This document shows, piece after piece, positions 22,469-29,210 of a DNA stretch of 29,475 nt (position 1 is its first letter; each line of letters opens with the position of its first letter). The notes beneath the pieces are model-generated. The model made no database searches. It was given only the letters and a program-made list of their open reading frames with translations, and was not told the DNA's origin. The DNA lies in assembly GCA_034422075.1 (NCBI GenBank), contig DAOUJX010000048.1, positions 1 through 29,475 on the forward strand. Direction: 5' to 3'. Origin of the DNA: S34-282 sp034422075. Lineage in GTDB: Bacteria; Chloroflexota; Dehalococcoidia; Lucifugimonadales; Australimonadaceae. The translations under genes and the position numbers were made by a program.

Positions 22469-24706
22469 CTAGCCTGCGGGTGTGGGGTCGCGCTCGTCCT
22501 CCAGAACCTGGCCTCTGTAAGCGCAGTTGGTACAGCGTGCCCTGTTCCGACCATCCGATACAAGCAGTCCCTCGCACTCCGGGCAAGGTTGAGGCAACGG
22601 CGCCCTGTTCACTAGGAAGTCACATTCAGGGTAATTGGAGCAGCCCCAAAAAGTACTAGTCCTGCCGCGCATCTTATTGCGGGATCGCCGTTCCACGAGG
22701 TTGCCCCCGCACTTGGGACAGGGCACGCCGCTGTTCTTCTCGACCCGCCGAATGTTGCGGCAGTCGGGAAAGCCCGAGCAGCCGAGGAATGGGCCAAACC
22801 GCCCCACCTTGATGACCATCGGCCGCCCGCATTTCTCGCATACTTCGTCAGTAGGTTCTTCCACCCGTACCTTTGGCATCTTTTCCCGTGCGCGCTCCAG
22901 CGCTGCCTTGAAGGGCGAGTAGAAGTCCTTGAGTAGCGGTACCCACTCAGTTGTCCCGTTTGCGACTTCGTCCAACTGGTCTTCCAGCTTGGCGGTAAAG
23001 TCCAGGTCCATGATGTCGGGGAAGTGTCCTGACAGCTGGTCGGCAACCACCTGGCCGAGCTTGGTCGATTTGAGAGCGCCACGCTCCCGCTCTACGTACT
23101 GTCGGTCCACGATAGTGCTGATGGTCGGTGCGTACGTGCTCGGTCTACCGATTCCGTGGTCTTCCAGCGCGCGAATGAGGCTCGCTTCGGTGTAGCGCGG
23201 CGGGGGCTGGGTGAAGTGTTGCTCAGGCGTTAGGCCGCTGCATTTCAGCGCATCACCCTTGGAGACCGGTGGCAGCGTGCGCTCGTCGTCCGCCTCTGGC
23301 TCCGCCGAATGGTCTGCAGGCTTCTTCTCCTCGTCCTTCGCTTCCGTGTACAGCACACGAAAGCCGGGAAACTTGACAACGGAGCCGGCGGCGCGGAACA
23401 GGTGCGCCCGCGACGCTCCCTGCGCCTCGATGTCAAGCGATGTCGAGTCGAGCACGGCGTCGGCCATCTGGCTCGCAACCATCCGCTTCCAGATGAGGTC
23501 GTACAGCCGGAATTGGTCGCTGGTTAGCCGGTTTCGCACCGACGCAGGGCTGCGCGCGATCGACGTGGGCCGCACCGCTTCGTGCGCTTCTTGCGCCACT
23601 TTAGAGCGCGCTGTGTAGCGTCTTGGCGAGGACGGCACATACGCATCGCCCCACTGGTGACCTATGTACGCCCGCGCTTCATTCACTGCCATTGTCGCCA
23701 CTGACGGGGAGTCGGTTCGCATGTACGTTATGAGGCCGATAGAGCCCTCTGCGCCTAGGTCGACGCCCTCGTACAACTGTTGCGCCACGCTCATCGTCTT
23801 GCGGGCGGAGAAGCGCAGCTGGCGCCAGGCCTCTTGCTGTAATGTGCTCGTGATGAAAGGCGCCCACGGCCTGCGTTTCGTTTCGCGCTTGGTTACGTTG
23901 GCGACACTGTAGCGTCCATTTTGCAGGTCGCGAATGACTTCGGAGGCGTTCTCAGCCCTCGGCAGGTCTCGCCGCTTCTTTTCGCCCGCCGCCCCGAAGT
24001 ACGACGCGGTGAACGGGCCGCCATGTTCTGCTTGTAGCGCTGCCTCGATCGACCAGTATTCGACTGGCTGAAAGGCCTCGATTTCGCGGTCGCGTTCAAC
24101 GACCAGCCGCAGCGCGACCGACTGCACGCGGCCCGCCGACAGTCCGCCTTGGACCTTGCTCCAGAGCAAGCGGCTCAATGGATAGCCGACGATGCGGTCG
24201 AGGATGCGGCGTGCTTGCTGTGCGTTGACCAAGCGCATGTCGATGCTGCGGTCGCCGGCAAACGCCTCCTTGATGGCATCCGGCGTGATTTGGTGAAAGA
24301 CCACTCGCTTGACTGACCGGTCCTCCCAACCAGCCGCCTTGAGTAGGTGCCAAGAGATGGCCTCTCCCTCGCGATCAGGGTCGGTTGCCAGGTAAATGTC
24401 GCCTGCGCCGTCCGCCGCCCTCTTCAGGTCGGCAATGACCTTTCGTTTGTCCGCCATCACCTCGTAGCGGGGCGCGAAATCACGCTCAACGGCGACGCCG
24501 AACTGCTTCTGCGGCAAATCGCGCACGTGCCCCATCGACGCTTTGACCTCGTATCCATTGCCAAGGTAGCGCCCTATGGTCCGCGCTTTGGCTGGGGATT
24601 CGACGATGACGAGGTGCTTGCTGCCGCTGCTCTTGGGCGCAGACCTGCTGGTTGATCTAGTTGCCACTGTTGCTTTCTGGTTCGTCGCTGCGAGCAGGCG
24701 CGACAA
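22469..24706 (-). CDS. topA: DNA topoisomerase I (type IA)
   Basis: Relaxes negative supercoils by single-strand passage. It has 745 residues. The Toprim domain shows HLVIVESPAKARTIGRYLG and the acidic LATDPDREGEAISWHL. The active-site Tyr328 lies in LITYMRTDSPS. Two full C4 zinc-finger units (CEKCGRP...CSGFPDC and CPKCGG...CSNYPEC) and a third Cys-rich module (CPECEG...CTNC) close the protein. The N-terminus before the Toprim domain is about 28 residues of Ser/Thr/Lys-rich sequence. The TTG at 24706 is the first possible start; GTG at 24667 is a reasonable alternative. It appears to be the promoter-proximal gene of the long minus-strand run. Confidence 0.95.
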   Translation of the reverse strand: MSRLLAATNQKATVATRSTSRSAPKSSGSKHLVIVESPAKARTIGRYLGNGYEVKASMGHVRDLPQKQFGVAVERDFAPRYEVMADKRKVIADLKRAADGAGDIYLATDPDREGEAISWHLLKAAGWEDRSVKRVVFHQITPDAIKEAFAGDRSIDMRLVNAQQARRILDRIVGYPLSRLLWSKVQGGLSAGRVQSVALRLVVERDREIEAFQPVEYWSIEAALQAEHGGPFTASYFGAAGEKKRRDLPRAENASEVIRDLQNGRYSVANVTKRETKRRPWAPFITSTLQQEAWRQLRFSARKTMSVAQQLYEGVDLGAEGSIGLITYMRTDSPSVATMAVNEARAYIGHQWGDAYVPSSPRRYTARSKVAQEAHEAVRPTSIARSPASVRNRLTSDQFRLYDLIWKRMVASQMADAVLDSTSLDIEAQGASRAHLFRAAGSVVKFPGFRVLYTEAKDEEKKPADHSAEPEADDERTLPPVSKGDALKCSGLTPEQHFTQPPPRYTEASLIRALEDHGIGRPSTYAPTISTIVDRQYVERERGALKSTKLGQVVADQLSGHFPDIMDLDFTAKLEDQLDEVANGTTEWVPLLKDFYSPFKAALERAREKMPKVRVEEPTDEVCEKCGRPMVIKVGRFGPFLGCSGFPDCRNIRRVEKNSGVPCPKCGGNLVERRSRNKMRGRTSTFWGCSNYPECDFLVNRAPLPQPCPECEGLLVSDGRNRARCTNCAYRGQVLEDERDPTPAG

Positions 24707-24742
24707 CCGGTTAGGCCGCCGTTGCTTCTCTCGCGCGTACGT

Positions 24743-24770
24743 AGTTTACTCTACCAACGTGGCGCACCAA
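24743..24770 (-). promoter_or_regulatory. Possible topA operon promoter
   Basis: Minus strand TTGGTG (24770-24765), 16-bp spacer, TAAACT (24748-24743). The predicted start near 24736 leaves a leader of about 30 nt to the TTG at 24706. The match is moderate. Confidence 0.38.
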
Positions 24771-24782
24771 CGCTCGCAACCC

Positions 24783-24804
24783 CACGAGCACAAGCGTGCT
24801 CGTG
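24783..24804. repeat. Perfect 9-bp inverted repeat with 4-nt loop
   Basis: CACGAGCAC (24783-24791) and GTGCTCGTG (24796-24804) form a perfect hairpin on either strand, between the tRNA-Ser(GGA) gene and the topA promoter. There is no T-run on either side, so it is not a classical intrinsic terminator. It could act as a 3' processing or stability element for the tRNA transcript, or as an operator for topA. Confidence 0.6.
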
Positions 24805-24865
24805 ACACTTGGCACCTGCATGCCCGCCTCCTAGGGCCTCGGCGCTGCGGGGCGCAAGGGGCATT

Positions 24866-24954
24866 TGGCGGAGAGGGCGGGATTCGAACCCGCGAGGGGC
24901 AGGACCCCTACACGATTTCCAGTCGTGCCTGTTCGGCCACTCCAGCACCTCTCC
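24866..24954 (-). tRNA. tRNA-Ser (anticodon GGA)
   Basis: Class II tRNA read on the minus strand. Acceptor GGAGAGG (24954-24948) pairs with CCTCTCC (24876-24870), followed by discriminator G and an encoded CCA (24868-24866). The anticodon stem CACGA/TCGTG encloses loop CTGGAAA, giving anticodon GGA (UCC/UCU codons). A long variable arm (GGGGTCCTGCCCC) and the T-loop GGTTCGAATCC confirm a serine tRNA. Confidence 0.95.
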
Positions 24955-24992
24955 GTTGCCAACGCCACCTCGACCGTGCCATTGCATTGAAA

Positions 24993-25083
24993 TGGCGGAG
25001 AGAGTGGGATTCGAACCCACGGTACCGGAGACCGGTACAACGGTTTTCGAGACCGTCGCCTTCAACCGCTCGGCCATCTCTCC
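24993..25083 (-). tRNA. tRNA-Ser (anticodon CGA)
   Basis: Class II tRNA on the minus strand. Acceptor GGAGAGA (25083-25077) pairs with TCTCTCC (25003-24997), with discriminator G and encoded CCA (24995-24993). Anticodon stem ACGGT/ACCGT encloses CTCGAAA, giving anticodon CGA (UCG codon). The variable arm ACCGGTCTCCGGT is long. It lies 38 bp upstream of tRNA-Ser(GGA), so the two probably share a transcript. Confidence 0.95.
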
Positions 25084-25090
25084 CGGGTCC

Positions 25091-25096
25091 AGTATA
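25091..25096 (-). promoter_or_regulatory. -10 box of the tRNA-Ser pair
   Basis: TATACT (25096-25091 on the minus strand), preceded by CGC, ends 7 nt before the 5' end of tRNA-Ser(CGA), a distance suited to transcription starting close to the mature end. A good -35 box was not found. Confidence 0.45.
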
Positions 25097-25115
25097 GCGC
25101 AGGGGCCGGTTGCTA

Positions 25116-25145
25116 TTGACACTGTTGGCGCCGCGCACATAGCAT
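25116..25145 (+). promoter_or_regulatory. Probable glmU promoter
   Basis: A perfect TTGACA -35 (25116-25121) and TAGCAT (25140-25145) are spaced by 18 bp. The predicted start near 25152 leaves a leader of about 27 nt to the ATG at 25179. Confidence 0.55.
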
Positions 25146-25178
25146 TTTGCCAACGTGCTCCAGCGGCACGTAAAGGAA

Positions 25179-26546
25179 ATGCAGACCGGCAACTGGTCGG
25201 CCATTGTGATGGCTGCGGGCAAGGGAGAGCGGATGCAGTCCGCCATGCCCAAAGCCCTGCACCAACTTGCGGGACTCCCCATCGTTCACTACGTACTCGC
25301 CGCGACCCGTCATGTCGCTCCCGATGCAATCTCGCTCGTGATTTCGCCTAACAACCGGGACGCCATCCAAGACGCTTGCGGCGAAAGGGTTACGTACATC
25401 GAGCAGCCTGAGCAACTCGGCACTGGTAATGCCCTCGCGGTCGGCCTTGGCGCCGACAGAATCGCATCGCGCGCTGTCCTCGTGCTCAATGCCGATGTGC
25501 CTCTCGTTCGCGGCGAGACGCTCCAAGCCCTCGCAGACGTGCATGAGCAGCGTGGCGCCGCTGCAACGGTGCTAACCGCGTTGATCCCATCGCGAGAGGC
25601 CGGCGACCTGGGGCGCTTTCGGAGAGGCGCGCGGGGCAAGCCCGTTGCCATCGTTGAGGCGGATGACGTGCCTGCGGGTGAAGGCTCCTCACCCGAGACG
25701 GAAGTAGTTGCCGGCGCCTACGCATTCGACGCAGAGTGGCTGCCTTATGCCGTGCAGCAACTCAAACCGCACGAGAACGGCGAATACTACGTAACTGACC
25801 TCATCGGGCAGGCGGTCGCCGACGGGCGCCGCGTTGAGGCCCTTGTCCTTGACGACCCTGACGAGGCCATCGGCGTCAATACGCGTTCGCAGCTTGCCCG
25901 TGCCGAGGCAGCTATGCAACAGCGCCTCCGCGGACGCTGGATGGAACAGGGCGTCACATTCATCCTTCCTAACTCAGTTTACCTCGACCATGCCGTGACG
26001 CTTGGCCGTGACGCCGTGTTGCATCCCAACACCTCGATCCGGGGCGTTTCGGCCATTGGCGCGTCAAGCATCATAGGGCCCAATACGGTGCTTACAAATG
26101 CGACTGTCGGCGAACGTTGTACCGTAAGCGGGGCCGTGGTCGATAGCGCGGTGATGGAGCGGGAAGCACACGTTGGGCCCTTTTCCCACATACGTGCGGG
26201 AACGACTCTCAAAGAGGGGGCCTATGTCGGCAGCCACGCCGAGATAAAGAACAGCACTATCGGCGAACGCTCCCACGTCGGTCACTTCTCCTATATCGGG
26301 GATGCACGGGTGGGGGAGGACGTCAACATCGGCGCGGGGGCTGTGACTTGCAACTACGACGGCTCGGCAAAGCATGAGACGGTTATCGGTGCCGGAGCAT
26401 TCATCGGCAGCGACAGCCTCCTCGTCGCCCCAGTCACTATCGGTGAAATGGCAATGACTGGCGCCGGCGCCGTCGTCACAAGCGACGTTTTGCCCGGCCA
26501 GCGTGTCGCAGGTGTCCCAGCCCGCGTCCTGCAAGAGCCGAAGTAG
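25179..26546 (+). CDS. glmU: Bifunctional UDP-GlcNAc pyrophosphorylase / glucosamine-1-phosphate N-acetyltransferase
   Basis: Makes UDP-N-acetylglucosamine for peptidoglycan and other glycans. At 455 residues it matches E. coli GlmU. The N-terminal nucleotidyltransferase shows MAAGKGERM (11-19), MPKALH with Lys25, EQLGTGNA, NADVPLV with metal ligand Asp106, and GVNTR (Asn233). The Asn of the usual ExNxG motif (E. coli Asn169) is Val177 here. The C-terminal left-handed beta helix is well conserved: GPFSHIRAGT, GSHAEIKNS, catalytic His369 in VGHFSYIGDA and GAGAVTCNYDG. The ATG at 25179 follows AAAGGA closely; an in-frame GTG at 25155 is possible but extends beyond the family N-terminus. Confidence 0.93.
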   Translation: MQTGNWSAIVMAAGKGERMQSAMPKALHQLAGLPIVHYVLAATRHVAPDAISLVISPNNRDAIQDACGERVTYIEQPEQLGTGNALAVGLGADRIASRAVLVLNADVPLVRGETLQALADVHEQRGAAATVLTALIPSREAGDLGRFRRGARGKPVAIVEADDVPAGEGSSPETEVVAGAYAFDAEWLPYAVQQLKPHENGEYYVTDLIGQAVADGRRVEALVLDDPDEAIGVNTRSQLARAEAAMQQRLRGRWMEQGVTFILPNSVYLDHAVTLGRDAVLHPNTSIRGVSAIGASSIIGPNTVLTNATVGERCTVSGAVVDSAVMEREAHVGPFSHIRAGTTLKEGAYVGSHAEIKNSTIGERSHVGHFSYIGDARVGEDVNIGAGAVTCNYDGSAKHETVIGAGAFIGSDSLLVAPVTIGEMAMTGAGAVVTSDVLPGQRVAGVPARVLQEPK

Positions 26547-26616
26547 CCCAGTTCAGCCCCGGATGAGCGTTCAGAGATAGAATGCGGGGCATTGCGAAAG
26601 GAGACGGTTAACATCC

Positions 26617-27909
26617 TTGGATAGTGGTAGTACGGCGCTACTAGTACTGCTCATCGTTTCGACAGTCATCTTCTTGGGCGCGCATGCAGTCGAAACCGCC
26701 CTCCCGCTGATTAGGCGCAGCAATGTCCGCGATGCTCTTCCCGAGCGCGGCCTTCGGGAGGCTGCCATCCGCCGCTTGCGTTCTGGGCGCAGTGCCTATC
26801 AAGAGACGGTCAGTCTCTTCGTCTTGGCCTCCGCCTCCGCCGTTTCCGCCTCCAGCCTCGCTTTATTTGTGCGGCTTACCGACTGGGGCTGGTTCTACTT
26901 GTCCCTCATCGTTGCCAGCCTGTGGTTGGCGCTCGTTGCCCTGTTGCCCTTGGTCCGCGTCATCGTATCGACGTTCTCGGTTGGGCGGCTCATGGTTGCT
27001 GCGGTCGTTATCCAGCTGGGGCTGTGGCCATTCGTTCCGCTTGCGTCCGCCCTCTTCCGCCTCTGGCAACCCGCGCCTGAACCCACCCCAACGCAAGTGA
27101 GTCCCGTCGGTACTGCAGAGCGTGCAGAAGAAGCGCCCCCGGTTGAAGAGCAGATTCAAGACGAGCCTTTGGATCCTCGTGAACGCGCGATGATTGGTGC
27201 CATTCTTCAGCTCGAAGAGACGCCGGTTCGCGAAATCATGGTGCCGCGCGTCGACGTCTATGCCATTGAGGTTACGGCTAGTCTGGAGGAGGCCGGCGCG
27301 CGGATGCTCGAGGGCGGGCACAGCCGCCTGCCCGTCTACAAGGAAACGCTGGACAATGTCATCGGCGTCCTCTACAGCCTCGACTTGCTCGCTGCCGCAG
27401 CATCAGCAAGCGGTTCCGCGATGCCCACCCTGCGCACGCTGGCCCGTCCGCCCTTCTTCGTCCCTGAGTCCAAGCGGGTGGACGAGATGCTCGCCGAGTT
27501 CCAAGAGCGCCGCGTGCAGATCGCAATCGTCGTCGACGAGTACGGCGGCGTCGCAGGCATCCTCACCCTTGAGGACTTGCTGGAGGAGATAGTCGGCGAG
27601 ATAGAGGACGAATTCGACGTGCAGGAGCCCGTCGTCGAGCATCGCCCGAATGGAGAGGTCGTTGTCGATGCCCGCATGCCCGTCGACGAGTTCAATGAGG
27701 CGTTCAACGCTGACATCGGCGGCGGGGGGTTCGACACGCTCGGTGGCTTCATATCGAGCCGCCTGGGCCGCCTCCCGACCGTCGGGGATACGGTTGAATC
27801 GAGTGGCCTCCGCATCGAAGTGCTGAACATGATAGGCCGCCGGCTTAAGCGTGTCTTGGTCCGCCAAGTCGAACCCGTGTCCGACGACTCTTCATCTTCG
27901 CCTGCCTAG
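26617..27909 (+). CDS. Hemolysin-C/CorC-type membrane protein (CNNM-like, CBS pair, transporter-associated domain)
   Basis: Inner-membrane protein of 430 residues. An N-terminal degenerate CNNM/DUF21 domain has about four hydrophobic segments (roughly 6-24, 63-83, 92-112, 122-145). An acidic linker leads to ERAMIGAILQLEETPVREIMVPRVDV and a tandem CBS pair with GHSRLPVYKETLDNVIGVLY and VDEYGGVAGILTLEDLLEEIVGEI. The C-terminal CorC_HlyC domain covers about 345-425 (GGGGFDTLGGFI). Relatives are implicated in Mg/Co homeostasis; haemolysis is a historical name. The start is TTG at 26617, the only candidate start codon after the upstream in-frame stop; AAAGGAG is rather far (about 14 nt). A TAGAAT -10-like box is at 26578-26583. 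Confidence 0.88.
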   Translation: MDSGSTALLVLLIVSTVIFLGAHAVETALPLIRRSNVRDALPERGLREAAIRRLRSGRSAYQETVSLFVLASASAVSASSLALFVRLTDWGWFYLSLIVASLWLALVALLPLVRVIVSTFSVGRLMVAAVVIQLGLWPFVPLASALFRLWQPAPEPTPTQVSPVGTAERAEEAPPVEEQIQDEPLDPRERAMIGAILQLEETPVREIMVPRVDVYAIEVTASLEEAGARMLEGGHSRLPVYKETLDNVIGVLYSLDLLAAAASASGSAMPTLRTLARPPFFVPESKRVDEMLAEFQERRVQIAIVVDEYGGVAGILTLEDLLEEIVGEIEDEFDVQEPVVEHRPNGEVVVDARMPVDEFNEAFNADIGGGGFDTLGGFISSRLGRLPTVGDTVESSGLRIEVLNMIGRRLKRVLVRQVEPVSDDSSSSPA

Positions 27910-27950
27910 AGTGAGCCTCTTGACGTCGACCTGCTCCTGGCGGAAGGAAT

Positions 27951-28257
27951 TATGGTCAGCAGGTGCCGCTTGCTCTTCCCGATGGAGGCTGCGTCGCAGC
28001 AGATCCCCGGCGTACCTCGGAGGCTCGCGTCGTGCCATTCAGGACGCTGAAAGCTACGCTCGCAGGTCCCAAGCCGTGTGGCCGCTCCTTGGCGGCCTGG
28101 CTTAGGCGAACATACCCGCGTTCTCTCGGGTGCTAGGGCTGTACCACAGTCAACAACCGCTGGGCCATTGGCGGCCGTGTGGTTGGTGGAGAGGTGGGGT
28201 ACCAAGCCCTCTCTCTGGCGAGGCGACGAGGAGGGATAGTGCGGAGATGATGCCGCC
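27951..28257 (+). ncRNA. Candidate structured non-coding RNA of unknown class
   Basis: The 415-bp stretch 27910-28324 has no credible protein gene but many compact inverted repeats. Hairpins: GCTGC/GCAGC (27988-28000), GCGTC/GACGC (28027-28047), AAGCC plus GGCCGC pairing with GCGGCC plus GGCTT (28071-28103, 11 bp with a small internal loop), ACCCG/CGGGT (28114-28131). The longest is AGGGCT+GTACC (28135-28145) pairing with GGTAC+AGCCCT (28198-28210), 11 bp with a 2-nt bulge, enclosing ACA/TGT and CCGC/GCGG. CCGC..TCCC (27966-27980) could pair with GGGA..GCGG (28233-28244) to close the whole. The terminator-like hairpin follows directly. Strand is a guess: TTGACG at 27920-27925 could be a plus-strand -35, but no well-spaced -10 follows. 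I found no RNase P, tmRNA or SRP RNA signatures. Confidence 0.4.
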
Positions 28258-28299
28258 GTAAGCAAAGGGCCCCGCCGTGCGGCGGGGCCCTTTGCTTAC
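28258..28299. terminator. Strong 19-bp hairpin, probable bidirectional terminator
   Basis: GTAAGCAAAGGGCCCCGCC (28258-28276), loop GTGC, GGCGGGGCCCTTTGCTTAC (28281-28299): a perfect 19-bp stem, the strongest in the window. The G+C core flanked by A-rich and T-rich arms (CCCTTTGCTTAC) fits an intrinsic terminator in both directions. It lies 25 bp past the stop of the collagen-like gene (minus strand) and at the 3' end of the candidate ncRNA (plus strand). Confidence 0.8.
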
Positions 28300-28324
28300 A
28301 TGAGATAGCTGTGTGAAGCGGGGT

Positions 28325-28831
28325 TTACTTGTCCGCTACCCAGACAACACCGCTTGCCGAGCCGCCTGCGTCACCCTGCGCCACGATGCCGTAGACGCCA
28401 TAGCGCGATGCGTCAATAGTCAGGTTGTACAGGAATATTCCTGAGTTGGTTGCACGCGCTGGGCCGGCAGCTGCCTCACTCCCATCCGGGTGGATGACCG
28501 TGAGCGCAATGCCCTCCAGCGCAGACCAACCAGCGCCGAGGACTGCTACCTCAAGCGCCCCGTCCGGGCCGGTAACCAGTGTGTCAATGGTGATGCTCGC
28601 GTTGAGAGACGGGCCGGGCGGGCCAGGCTGACCAGGGGCGCCCGTGTTGCCGCGTGGGCCGGTGTCGCCCTGCGGGCCTTCAGGACCCTGCGGGCCTGCG
28701 GCGCCTGCCGCACCTGCCGCACCTGCGGGACCTGCCGGTCCCTGCTCGCCGGTGCAGGCAATCGCAAGCATCGACACGACGGCAAGCAGCAGCACAAGAA
28801 CCATGGCTCTGGCGCTTAGGAAGCGTTTCAT
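28325..28831 (-). CDS. Small collagen-like (Gly-X-Y) lipoprotein
   Basis: A 168-residue exported protein. The N-terminus is a signal peptide (MKRFLSARAM, then VLVLLLAVVSMLAIAC) ending in a weak lipobox, LAIAC, with Cys26 the likely lipid-anchored residue. An uninterrupted collagen-like segment of 15 Gly-X-Y triplets follows (residues 28-73; DNA 28613-28750), including GPA, GPQ, GPR and GPP. The last ~90 residues look like a beta-sandwich domain (ITIDTLVTG, GIALTVIHPDG, FLYNLTIDASRYGVYGIVAQG) that could be an adhesive or trimerising head. AGGGGG lies 5 nt before the ATG. It is a single-gene unit with its own terminator. Function unknown; a surface stalk or adhesin is a guess. Confidence 0.8.
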   Translation of the reverse strand: MKRFLSARAMVLVLLLAVVSMLAIACTGEQGPAGPAGAAGAAGAAGPQGPEGPQGDTGPRGNTGAPGQPGPPGPSLNASITIDTLVTGPDGALEVAVLGAGWSALEGIALTVIHPDGSEAAAGPARATNSGIFLYNLTIDASRYGVYGIVAQGDAGGSASGVVWVADK

Positions 28832-28848
28832 GAGACCCCCTTCTGTTT

Positions 28849-28862
28849 ATCTACCAGTAGAT
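28849..28862. promoter_or_regulatory. Short palindrome upstream of the collagen-like gene
   Basis: ATCTAC-CA-GTAGAT is a near-perfect 14-bp palindrome located 17 nt upstream of the ATG at 28831, overlapping the likely core promoter (TAGATA on the minus strand at 28853-28848). Position and symmetry suit an operator. The 190 bp beyond it, up to the tRNA-Arg promoter, show nothing else recognisable. Confidence 0.35.
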
Positions 28863-29051
28863 TGCTCGCGGCTCGGATGTTCACACTCCCGCGCCCAAGC
28901 GCAGAGGCCACAAATCTCGTTCGTAGCCGCGTTGAAGGATATGCACCGTGCGCGGAAGGTGTCAAGCGCCTAATGTTTCGCTTTTCGCCCAACGACGCAA
29001 GCATTTCCTTATTGACTATTTTGTCGCCCCACTCTGCGCTACGGGCTCCGC

Positions 29052-29057
29052 TATACT
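29052..29057 (+). promoter_or_regulatory. -10 box of tRNA-Arg
   Basis: TATACT, preceded by CGC, ends 10 nt before the mature 5' end of tRNA-Arg. A TTGACT at 29012-29017 is too far upstream to be its -35 box. Confidence 0.45.
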
Positions 29058-29067
29058 CAAGTCTCAC

Positions 29068-29142
29068 GCCCCCGTAGCTCAGCGGATAGAGTACCGGCCT
29101 CCGGAGCCGGTGGCGAGGGTTCGAGTCCCTCCGGGGGTACCA
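29068..29142 (+). tRNA. tRNA-Arg (anticodon CCG)
   Basis: Acceptor GCCCCCG (29068-29074) pairs with CGGGGGT (29132-29138; the first pair is a G-U wobble), then discriminator A and encoded CCA. The D-arm GCTCAGCGGATAGAGT is typical. The anticodon stem CCGGC/GCCGG encloses CTCCGGA, giving anticodon CCG, which reads CGG. The T-arm is GAGGGTTCGAGTCCCTC. Cloverleaf complete. Confidence 0.95.
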
Positions 29143-29210
29143 CGGCAACCCTGCGCTGCTGATATTCTACTACCGTCGCACGCCTGCGGCTCTATTCGCC
29201 TGATTTGGAG

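Noticed and set aside
24576..25097. 173-codon plus-strand frame across the tRNA-Ser genes
   Set aside because: The peptide contains the typical translated-tRNA artefact (WDSNPRYRRP and similar); it is an antisense reading of two tRNAs.
28185..28210. T-box-like string (AGGTGGGGTACC) near a terminator hairpin
   Set aside because: The match to the conserved T-box AGGGTGGNACCGCG is partial, no specifier-loop architecture was seen, and no plus-strand aminoacyl-tRNA or amino-acid gene follows; the next plus-strand gene is a tRNA about 770 bp away.
27906..28265. 119-codon open frame on the minus strand
   Set aside because: It has no family resemblance, low-complexity composition and no ribosome-binding site, and overlaps the structured repeats and terminator arm; better explained as chance in GC-rich DNA.
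27951..28299. RNase P RNA, tmRNA or SRP RNA
   Set aside because: The near-universal GAGGAAAGTCC of RNase P RNA, the tRNA-like GTTCRA end and tag frame of tmRNA, and the GGAAG.AGC loop of SRP RNA were looked for on both strands and not found.
28613..28750. Tandem DNA repeat or CRISPR-like array
   Set aside because: The periodicity is the 9-nt Gly-X-Y codon pattern of the collagen-like protein; there are no spacers or constant direct repeats.
28828..29148. 106-codon minus-strand frame beginning MPWYPRRDSNPRH
   Set aside because: It is the antisense translation of tRNA-Arg extended into non-coding DNA.
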